From Candidatus Methanoperedens sp. (GTDB lineage: Archaea; Halobacteriota; Methanosarcinia; Methanosarcinales; Methanoperedenaceae), in NCBI GenBank assembly GCA_026552855.1, contig JAPMTX010000143.1, forward strand, positions 25,655 to 89,654: a stretch of 64,000 bases of DNA. The letters are read 5' to 3'. The position numbers and the translations under genes were made by a program. Every line of letters begins with the position of its first letter. Position 1 is the stretch's first letter. The notes beneath the pieces are model-generated. The model ran no database searches, was not told the DNA's origin, and saw only the letters and a program-made list of their open reading frames with translations. Of this stretch, positions 57,805-64,000 are shown in pieces.

Positions 57805-58551
57805 TCATAGTACCCTTATGCTGGCTCCATCGATCTCATACTCAAGCCAGTGTGTGGGTTTTGGTGACAGACCGACCGCCCTGAGGAAATTCCTGTCGTT
57901 CTCGGATTTTACCTCTATTATACCGTCAAAAAGCTGGCTTAAGGTTGCAATTGACCCCATATCGTGTATGCCGCTCTCCATTACATATACCCCAAGACCT
58001 CCCGCTTCTTTTATACGTCTGGTAAAAACGTGGAGGAACCTGTAAACGGTCCTGATATTCGAGTACACCAGTAGCATGGAAAGTGAGTTGATGCATAGCT
58101 GGACTTTTTGTATATTCTTTATCATGGAGTACTCCTCAAAAAACTGGCTGATCCTGACCCCTATTCCTGTCAGATCAACAGGATGGTCTACGGTTTTAAT
58201 GTTATCGCTGCAGTCGATACCATTGTTATTATCAAAATCGCCTACCATTTTTGCGATACAGTCAACTATCCCTATTCTTGATAAAGGCAGGACTAATTTG
58301 TTCTCTTCGAACCATTCCAGGGCATGTATTCCCGTTTCGCATGTGCTCACAGCTATTACTGCATTCTCGTTTTTTGTGGCTCCGTGATACATTATCTGGT
58401 TCAGGATAACTTCTTTTCTGCTCATCGGAGGACCGATTAACATGATGTTAGATCCTTTTTTAATACCTCCGCCTAACGATTCGTCCAGTTCTGGAATTCC
58501 TGTCTCGATCATGCCTTTTTCCTCGATATGCTTTTTTCTAAAACTCAGCAT
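57805..58551 (-). CDS. KaiC/RadA-like ATPase relative with broken Walker A motif
   Basis: The protein has 248 residues. The start of domain IETGIPELDESLGGGIKKGSNIMLIGPPMSRKEVILNQIMYHG follows KaiC (…GGGIPKGS…), but the P-loop reads GPPMSRKE, lacking the GK(T/S) end. The strand KVQLCINSLSMLLVYSN replaces the Walker B region, with Asn where Asp is expected. So it is probably not an active ATPase and may act as a binding or signalling protein, as other degenerate RecA-fold proteins in archaea. It is read away from the MgtC-like gene across an interval holding a 10-bp-phased repeat array. Confidence 0.75.
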   Translation of the reverse strand: MLSFRKKHIEEKGMIETGIPELDESLGGGIKKGSNIMLIGPPMSRKEVILNQIMYHGATKNENAVIAVSTCETGIHALEWFEENKLVLPLSRIGIVDCIAKMVGDFDNNNGIDCSDNIKTVDHPVDLTGIGVRISQFFEEYSMIKNIQKVQLCINSLSMLLVYSNIRTVYRFLHVFTRRIKEAGGLGVYVMESGIHDMGSIATLSQLFDGIIEVKSENDRNFLRAVGLSPKPTHWLEYEIDGASIRVL

Positions 58552-58625
58552 TTGATGGTATCATCATAACCATCATTATGATATTAATATCGGCTATTAA
58601 TATAAATATGCCTACGATTTTATTA

Positions 58626-58703
58626 GGTTTATCCTGGTTTTCAAAGGTTTATTACGGTTTATTTCAGTTTATTATTGTTTATAACTAATTATTTTCGGTT
58701 TTA
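58626..58703. repeat. 10-bp-phased GGTTTAT repeat array in a divergent promoter region
   Basis: GGTTT or GTTT recurs at exact 10-bp steps, ending at 58630, 58640, 58650, 58660, 58670 and 58680. After one skipped turn another CGGTTTTATT follows at about 58696-58705. Most units read GGTTTAT. The array lies between the starts of the KaiC-like gene (58551) and the MgtC-like gene (58799). One repeat per helical turn would either bend the DNA or line up a regulator along one face. Confidence 0.7.
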
Positions 58704-58798
58704 TTTACATGTGGTGTGTTTTCCAATACTGTGGTGCAATGGAGGAAATGGTTAATACCCTCTCCAGCCTGTTAGCAATATAAACCATCTGATAATCA

Positions 58799-60097
58799 AT
58801 GCTCGACTTTGTACCCCAGTTTTCAAACACCGTGGAGATAGATATTGAATTTTTCCAGAAATTAGCTCTGGCTACGTTCATCGGGATTCTCATCGGCATT
58901 GAGAGGGAGCACAGGCGCTCAGAGGGCGTAGAGTTGATCGCAGGTGTCCGCTCGTTCACGATATCCTGCATAGCAGGCATGATCTCCTCATACCTGGCTA
59001 TCCTCATCGACCCGGGCGTTTTACTGATCTCGCTTGCATTTTTTGCGGTGGTATCTGCAATATATGTTTATATAAAGAATATAGTGTTAAAACAGCCCGG
59101 CATAACCGGACCTATCGCTCTTTACTGTACTTTCCTTCTCGGCGTTCTTATAACCTACAACCGGTACCTGATCGCGATAGTTGGAGCGGTCGTCCTGACC
59201 CTCCTGCTGGCAGAGAAGCGCCCGCTCCATTCGTTCGCCACGAACCTGACCGATGATGAGATACAGAGCGCAGTCCGTTTCCTTGCTGTGGTATTCATAC
59301 TTTTCCCTCTTGCACCGGACGAGCTGTTCTACGGTATCATCAACCCGAGATGGATCCTGCTGGTCGTGATAATGGTATCGACCATCAGTTTTATCAGCTT
59401 TTTAATACTGAGGAATGTCGGGACACGTTACGGTCTGCCCCTGTCGGGTGTGCTTGGCGGGCTTGTGAACAGCGAGGCGACAGCAGGCGCTATCGCAGCC
59501 ATGACAAAGAGAAAAAAAGAGCTGACCACATCCGGCTATATCGGGATAATCCTGTCCAACGCCTCCATGCTTATGAGGAATCTGCTCATCGCATTTATAG
59601 TAGACCCCAGTGGCAGAGTATTATTTCTGATGCTGCCTCCGCAGCTGTTAATTACGGCGCTGGCTGTTGGCACCGTGATCAGGTCAAAAGATAGCGGACC
59701 TGTGGGTGATGCCATCAGGCTGGAATCGCCGTTTGCGCTATCTTCCGCGATAAAGTTCGCCTTCGGGTTCACGGCGCTTTCCATATTCTCAGCTTTCGCG
59801 TACAGGTGGGCAGGCGTAGCAGGGGTCTATGCGACGGCGCTTGGAGGGTTCATCAGCAGCGCCGTGGTGACAGCCTCTGCCACAGCGCTTGCAGCGGGAG
59901 GACATATCTCGTACAGCACCGCAGCCCTGACAGCGGTGCTGGCAGGCATCATAAGCACAGCGAACAAAATAATTCTCGTGAAATGGGCGGGCTCACCTGA
60001 GCTTGCAGAATTGATAAAGAGGACTTTCACGGGTTTTATAATACTCGGTATCATAGCACTGGTTATCTGGGGGATCTTTATAACCTATGCTTATTAG
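58799..60097 (+). CDS. MgtC/SapB-DUF4010 membrane protein
   Basis: This 432-residue protein has about twelve hydrophobic helices. The N-terminal MgtC-like half holds LALATFIGILIGIEREHRR (about 22-40) and GVRSFTISCIAGMISSYLAI (about 50-69). The C-terminal DUF4010 half holds SGVLGGLVNSEATAGAIAAMTKR (about 218-240) and GVYATALGGFISSAVVTASATALA (about 340-363). The fusion is widespread and thought to be a transporter, perhaps for ions; the substrate is unknown. It is divergent from the KaiC-like gene. The ATG at 58799 has no evident SD. Confidence 0.88.
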   Translation: MLDFVPQFSNTVEIDIEFFQKLALATFIGILIGIEREHRRSEGVELIAGVRSFTISCIAGMISSYLAILIDPGVLLISLAFFAVVSAIYVYIKNIVLKQPGITGPIALYCTFLLGVLITYNRYLIAIVGAVVLTLLLAEKRPLHSFATNLTDDEIQSAVRFLAVVFILFPLAPDELFYGIINPRWILLVVIMVSTISFISFLILRNVGTRYGLPLSGVLGGLVNSEATAGAIAAMTKRKKELTTSGYIGIILSNASMLMRNLLIAFIVDPSGRVLFLMLPPQLLITALAVGTVIRSKDSGPVGDAIRLESPFALSSAIKFAFGFTALSIFSAFAYRWAGVAGVYATALGGFISSAVVTASATALAAGGHISYSTAALTAVLAGIISTANKIILVKWAGSPELAELIKRTFTGFIILGIIALVIWGIFITYAY

Positions 60098-60119
60098 TCA
60101 GAAAAGCCATGATTGATAT

Positions 60120-60941
60120 ATGTTCGGTTTAAGTACAACAGACCTTTTGATCCTTTTAGGTTTACTCATCTTACTCTATATGGTCATGTATCCGCAGATG
60201 CAGATGCGCGCTGAGCGAAGAAAGAGGCTCTCAAAGATCAGGGAGATGGAGCGGAAGTGGGGTACTAAAGTTCTCACCATGATACACAGAAAAGAAGCTA
60301 TTTCCATGTTCGGTATACCTGTTTACCAGTTCATAGACGTGGAGGATGCAGAAGAGATCTTAAGGGGCATACGCGAGGCGAAAGGCAAGCCCATAGACCT
60401 TATCATCCATACGCCGGGAGGACAGCTACATGCGTCCATGCAGATCGCCAGGGCTCTTCGGAACTACAGCGCTAAAACGCGCGTTTTCGTTCCCCACTAT
60501 TCCATGTCAGGCGGGACGATCATTGCCCTGGCGGCGAACGAGATAATAATGGACATGGACGCCTCCCTCGGTCCTGTCGACCCGCAGGTGGGCGATTTCC
60601 TGCGCGGCGTATTCCCTGCGCCCTCCTGGCTGCATGTAGCGAGGAAAAAAGGGCTTGAGGCTGATGACGCTACCCTGATGATGGGCGATATCTCGGAAAA
60701 AGCCCTGAACTTCACGAAATCCATGGTTAACGAACTGCTCGACGGCAAGTTCGAGGATAAAGAGAAGCAAAAACAGGTGGTCGAGAAACTCGCTGGCGGA
60801 GAGCTGATACATGCCCAGATCATATCAGCAAAGGACGCACAGGCTCTCGGTCTTCCTGTCTCAACCGAGCTTCCGCCTGAGATCCACGAGTTCATGAAAT
60901 GCTACCGCACCGCAAGGTCTAACGTGGAGTACACCACGTAG
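60120..60941 (+). CDS. Membrane-anchored ClpP-fold serine protease, SDH_sah family (paralogue 2)
   Basis: This 273-residue protein has an N-terminal membrane helix (DLLILLGLLILLYMVMY, about 8-24), a basic amphipathic stretch, then LIIHTPGGQLHASMQIA (about 98-114), catalytic-serine region HYSMSGGTIIALAANEIIMD (about 128-147) and SLGPVDPQVG. It is the same architecture and nearly the same motifs as the protein at 3646-4518, so the two are paralogues. It follows the MgtC-like gene by 22 bp and may be co-transcribed. The last 23 bases overlap the convergent gene. Confidence 0.8.
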   Translation: MFGLSTTDLLILLGLLILLYMVMYPQMQMRAERRKRLSKIREMERKWGTKVLTMIHRKEAISMFGIPVYQFIDVEDAEEILRGIREAKGKPIDLIIHTPGGQLHASMQIARALRNYSAKTRVFVPHYSMSGGTIIALAANEIIMDMDASLGPVDPQVGDFLRGVFPAPSWLHVARKKGLEADDATLMMGDISEKALNFTKSMVNELLDGKFEDKEKQKQVVEKLAGGELIHAQIISAKDAQALGLPVSTELPPEIHEFMKCYRTARSNVEYTT

Positions 60942-62019
60942 GGATGAGCGAGGAGCCTGGGTTATTGAACCTCTCCGGCTTTTTTTGCTCCAGTATGTCC
61001 AGGGCAATATCGTAATCGCTCTGCATTATCCTGTTCTTCTGGAGGAACGGCTTCATCCGGTTCAACAACGCTGAGATATTGGTATTCCCGACTGTTACCC
61101 CAAGCTCTGGCAGCCGCGTCTCTTTATTTAAGGCGTTCAAAAGGGCGCAGTAGTGCATCGGAGTGCAGAATATTACGATAGCCTGATGCTCCGATTGCGA
61201 TGTCAGTATCTTTAAGCCCTCGATTATGTTCGAGAACTTTATCTCATCTATCCTCATCTTGTAATCCAGGAATCTCTCGTACGCGCCCGAAAATTCAAGC
61301 GCCTTTTCCCTCAGGCTTTTGATGATATGCGTCCTGATCTTGAATTTGAGCATTCTCCCAAGCCGGCTTAGCAGTTCGCTGTAGAATCCCTCGGTCTCTT
61401 CGTAGGAGATAGCGGTCTGCCTCACCTGCATGGGCGTGTGCCAGAGGTGAGCGGGCGAGTTGCGAAGCGACGTTATCTCATTGACCGACCTTGCTATCTG
61501 CAGTATGAACTCGTCATCCTTATCGCGGATATTCTCATATACGGGTATGAGTTCTTCCCTGCTCCTGATATCCTGTCCGTAAAAAACAACGCTCAACGGA
61601 AGATGCTCTTTGCTCTCTATCAGCCTTATCTGTTTGTCTACGATCCCTTTGATGTAGATGCAGTAAAGAGCTGCCGAATCCTCAGTACCTGCTGATATCT
61701 GGTAGTACTCGGACCAGAATTCAAGAGGCGATATCATTCTGTTATTGTATTTGTTCTCAAGCTCAACAAAATCAATAGATATGTCAAGAAAAACCGCCTG
61801 CGGATCGATAATATCTAGCAAACGCAGTATCTCGCCGTGGACATCATCCACGCTCATGAGCGCATGGCGTGAGCTTTCGGGGAAGAACCGGTCGAGCTTG
61901 AAAGGGTATTCAAGGTGACCGGGCAGTGCGGATTCATCAAGCCTGTTGAGCCAGTCCCTGACAGCAACGTCGTGGACATCGAACACGCTTATGATCGGGA
62001 CCAGGAATAATTCCGGCAT
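60919..62019 (-). CDS. Hypothetical protein (366 residues)
   Basis: No family recognised. ELFLVPIISVFDVHDVAVRDWLNRL opens an alpha/beta N-terminus. DPQAVFLDISIDFVELENKY, then LPLSVVFYGQDIRSREELIPVYENIRDKDDEFILQIARSVNEI, and later AIVIFCTPMHYCALLNALNKE, look like core strands and helices of a Rossmann-like fold. The overall logic (lists of regulators of a list of ids) recalls TraB/PrgY-type proteins, but key His-Asp motifs of that family are not evident. It ends within the 3' end of the protease gene (23-bp convergent overlap). Confidence 0.6.
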   Translation of the reverse strand: MPELFLVPIISVFDVHDVAVRDWLNRLDESALPGHLEYPFKLDRFFPESSRHALMSVDDVHGEILRLLDIIDPQAVFLDISIDFVELENKYNNRMISPLEFWSEYYQISAGTEDSAALYCIYIKGIVDKQIRLIESKEHLPLSVVFYGQDIRSREELIPVYENIRDKDDEFILQIARSVNEITSLRNSPAHLWHTPMQVRQTAISYEETEGFYSELLSRLGRMLKFKIRTHIIKSLREKALEFSGAYERFLDYKMRIDEIKFSNIIEGLKILTSQSEHQAIVIFCTPMHYCALLNALNKETRLPELGVTVGNTNISALLNRMKPFLQKNRIMQSDYDIALDILEQKKPERFNNPGSSLIPTWCTPR

Positions 62020-62035
62020 GAGCGAACATTTCGGG

Positions 62036-62278
62036 CTATAAATCCGTAATTGTTAGACCTTTCCTCTCCACCGCTTTTTGCAATGCGGCTCTTATCTCTT
62101 TCCTGATATCGACCCCTGCTGAGTTATCGAGGTACAGAAGCCCCTCCTTTATCTTATTTTTATCCGGGGGATTTTTCTGAAGCTCAGATATGGCGCCGAT
62201 CAGCATGCTTATGTCCAGCTTCTGGGATGCGCCTGTTATCATTACGAACGAATCGCCCTGTTTTTCTAATCGAACCAT
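62036..62278 (-). CDS. Hypothetical protein (80 residues)
   Basis: The protein is small and soluble: MVRLEKQGDSFVMITGASQKLDISMLIGAISELQKNPP, then KNKIKEGLLYLDNSAGVDIRKEIRAALQKAVERKGL. It has no cysteine and no membrane segment. It lies 16 bp upstream of the 366-residue gene and in the same direction, so both probably share a message. AGGTGATAGC precedes the ATG. Family unknown. Confidence 0.6.
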   Translation of the reverse strand: MVRLEKQGDSFVMITGASQKLDISMLIGAISELQKNPPDKNKIKEGLLYLDNSAGVDIRKEIRAALQKAVERKGLTITDL

Positions 62279-62368
62279 GCTATCACCTGTTTAGCTCTCA
62301 ATTAATCAATTGTACTGCATGGTTTATGTAAATTTGGTTGCCTGCTCCGGAGGTTTGATGGGATTTGA

Positions 62369-63676
62369 CTACACTTCTATTTGTCCATCCGATTTTATCC
62401 CGAACTCCGGCAGCCTCAGCTTCGCAAGCTCCCTCTTCTCCTGGTGCTCCTTTAAGAATTTCTTCATCAGTTCAGCCGCATGTTTCTTGCACACGCCGCA
62501 CACGCGCGTGCCCCCCACGCAGTCCCTGTAGTACTCCTTAAGCTCGTTATCGTTCTCGACCAGGTGGAAAAGTAGCAGCTCATACACGCTGCATTTGTCA
62601 GGCTCTCCGCCCTTCACTTTCTGCTCCTCAAGCGTAACCCTCCCGCCCGTCTTTGCTCGCATCACCTTCTTTGCGCCTTCCTCAGGCGGGTCAGTGAGCG
62701 CAATGTAGCTCTCAGGTATGCTGCTTGACATCTTTCCACCCTGAAGTCCGGTCATGAACTTGTGGTACGTCGAGGCTGGAGGGATGAAGGCATAACCGCC
62801 GTATCTCAATTCTACCTGGCGGACAGTGGATTCAACCTCTGTAAGATTGCTTTTGGGAACATCCACATGCTCCTCGTAAAGTCTGCCGCCCGTGCGCTTT
62901 GCTATTTCCTTGAGCGCTTCCTTCGGGGCGGCTTTCCCGCGCACGCTTACATATGCTCCTTCCGTGCCCTCCCGCTCCTCCACCATGAACATGTTCATCT
63001 TATACGCAAGCCCGCGCGTCAGCCTGATGTGAGGGTCCTGGTCTGCGCCCACAGGGACTACAGTAGGCTTTGGTCCCCTGAACTCCTTCAACTGCGGCTG
63101 GAGTATGTCCGCGCTCTGCGTCAGCGCGCTTATCATGTGCGCCACGTTCGTCTCGCCGGTGAAACCGTAAATAGCGCTCAGTTCGGAGAAATTAGCTTTT
63201 ATGCCGAGTTCGAATGCAAGGTCTTTCACCAGGTTCGATTTTGATTGGAAATATATGTGCGCTCCCGGCTCAAGCCCTAGCGCGATCGCGCTCAGGATGT
63301 ATTCGTTTATGCCAAGTTCCCTGCACTTCTCCCAGCTTATGCCCCTGACCGCATGAGCCTCCCTGTCCGCAATTGCTAAAAACGCGCTTCCGCCCTGCTG
63401 CTGGTGCCAGATTATCTCCTCCATCACCATCTTGTGCCCCAGGTGGGCTTTGCCTGAGGGCATAAAGCCGCTCATCGCTGCAAAAGGTTTGCCTGAGAGC
63501 ATAGCCTCAAGCACTGTATCGTAGCTTCGGTGCCCGAAAATGATATGCCGCCGCATGTACCTGTGCGGGTTGGGTATCTTTCCAAGTAATTCGTCGAACC
63601 TCGATATCCCGAACTCTTCAAAGAGTTTTGAGTAATTGTCTATCTTAACTGCGCCCCATGGGTCTAGTGTCGTCAT
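62369..63676 (-). CDS. trpS: Tryptophan-tRNA ligase (archaeal type)
   Basis: This 435-residue class I synthetase has the HIGH-equivalent in [12 protein letters not shown] (about 75-86) and the KMSKS-equivalent in [13 protein letters not shown] (about 312-324). [18 protein letters not shown] (about 213-230) is typical of archaeal/eukaryotic TrpS. A C-terminal cysteine pair in [17 protein letters not shown] (about 395) resembles a metal knuckle. It charges tRNA-Trp with tryptophan. It is not linked to the trp operon, and no TGTACA box is seen in its 5' region (63677-63750). Confidence 0.95.
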   Translation of the reverse strand: MTTLDPWGAVKIDNYSKLFEEFGISRFDELLGKIPNPHRYMRRHIIFGHRSYDTVLEAMLSGKPFAAMSGFMPSGKAHLGHKMVMEEIIWHQQQGGSAFLAIADREAHAVRGISWEKCRELGINEYILSAIALGLEPGAHIYFQSKSNLVKDLAFELGIKANFSELSAIYGFTGETNVAHMISALTQSADILQPQLKEFRGPKPTVVPVGADQDPHIRLTRGLAYKMNMFMVEEREGTEGAYVSVRGKAAPKEALKEIAKRTGGRLYEEHVDVPKSNLTEVESTVRQVELRYGGYAFIPPASTYHKFMTGLQGGKMSSSIPESYIALTDPPEEGAKKVMRAKTGGRVTLEEQKVKGGEPDKCSVYELLLFHLVENDNELKEYYRDCVGGTRVCGVCKKHAAELMKKFLKEHQEKRELAKLRLPEFGIKSDGQIEV

Positions 63677-63798
63677 ATCCGGTCTTTTCAGAGGTACTAA
63701 AAACGCTTAAAGATATGTAAAGGTTGTTATGTGGACAAGATATAAATGAACGCAGATTTATAAGGAATCTGAGTATAAATCAGAGGAGACACGGTACT

Positions 63799-64000
63799 AT
63801 GCATACGGGCGCATGTAAAGTAATGGAATGCTACGGAGTAAAGCAGGGAGAGAGCGTGCTCATCGTTCTGGATACTTCCACGCCGAAGTCTATCGGCGAA
63901 AGCCTGTTCGGGGCTGCGCGCGACCTGGGATGCGAGGTCATGGTGATGACTATGCTTCCAAGGACGCGCCACGGGGAGGAGCCTCCCTTGGCAGTAGCTG
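63799..64000 (+). CDS. M29-type aminopeptidase (AmpS/COG2309), partial
   Basis: Sixty-seven residues are visible before the window ends. CKVMECYGVKQGESVLIVLDTSTPKSIGESLFGAARDLGCEVMVMTMLPRTRHGEEPP shows the N-terminal Rossmann-like domain of the M29 metallo-aminopeptidases (…VKPGERVLIVTD…, ALFEAARELGAEVV…, HGEEPP). The family removes N-terminal residues with cobalt or zinc; the catalytic domain lies beyond the window. GAGGAGAC (63783-63790) is a good SD. The start ATG is at 63799. Confidence 0.75.
   Translation, partial: MHTGACKVMECYGVKQGESVLIVLDTSTPKSIGESLFGAARDLGCEVMVMTMLPRTRHGEEPPLAVA

Noticed and set aside
63745..63758. GAACGCAGAT match to the dispersed repeat
   Set aside because: Only one unit and no mirror arm; not enough to call another element.
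1..64000. CRISPR array or prophage
   Set aside because: No series of identical direct repeats with unique spacers and no capsid, terminase, portal or integrase gene was seen.

Overview
This is a euryarchaeal chromosome segment. The evidence is aIF5B, aEF1B, S28e and L7Ae, archaeal TrpS, phosphomevalonate dehydratase small subunit (DUF126), PGF-CTERM surface proteins, and genes known from methanogens and methanotrophic relatives: methanogenesis marker 14 with DUF1890 and DUF1894, and the methanofuran kinase MfnE. From memory, the mix (many toxin-antitoxin genes, type I restriction, spurious 'NADERR'-type repeats) fits Methanosarcinales, perhaps a Methanoperedens (ANME-2d)-like organism. That placement is inference; no rRNA or mcr gene is in the window.

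Layout. 1-15.8 kb: redox and surface genes (FAD oxidoreductase, membrane HTH regulator with a PGF-CTERM protein, LarE, a ClpP-fold membrane protease, a MacB-type ABC exporter with a PGF-CTERM partner beside a broken TetR gene, flavodoxin and rubrerythrin, LysA, a Cache-HAMP sensor without output domain, PspAB-HtpX, MtnA). 15.9-18.3 kb: a large KAP NTPase with pentapeptide repeats. 18.3-25.4 kb: housekeeping genes (MfnE, Zn-ribbon/aEF1B, tRNA-Ala, glycosyltransferase, PMDh-S, and the L7Ae-S28e-Ndk-aIF5B operon with a kink-turn-like leader). 25.5-31.8 kb: trpD-F-E-G behind two exact TGTACA boxes. The operon is interrupted by a repeat element before trpG and by a membrane-protein gene inserted at the trpG 3' end. 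32.4-38.7 kb: a YchF-like GTPase, TrmJ, methanogenesis marker genes, and a UPF0175/PIN pair. 38.9-41.7 kb: a proteolysis cassette (subtilase, protealysin-like M4 protease, emfourin inhibitor).

44.5-53.1 kb is an accessory island. It holds hsdR-hsdM-hsdS followed by three toxin-antitoxin modules and a HEPN/MNT remnant. After these modules come successive copies of the hsdS 3' end, each resuming at the same QRR-IV codon position. Two of the copies remain open reading frames whose ATG lies inside the preceding TA gene. This array is the most unusual structure here. 53.3-64 kb returns to chromosomal genes: FKBP, a cluster of four very small genes, a DUF155-like protein, GpmI, a KaiC-like protein with broken Walker A behind a 10-bp-phased repeat array, an MgtC/DUF4010 transporter, a second ClpP-fold protease, TrpS and an M29-type aminopeptidase.

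Two themes recur. Cargo genes sit at the 3' ends of operon genes with the displaced gene tail repeated beyond them (trpG, hsdS). The same composite inverted-repeat family lies between co-transcribed genes twice (trpE/trpG, hsdR/hsdM). All calls come from reading the sequence; no database search was run.
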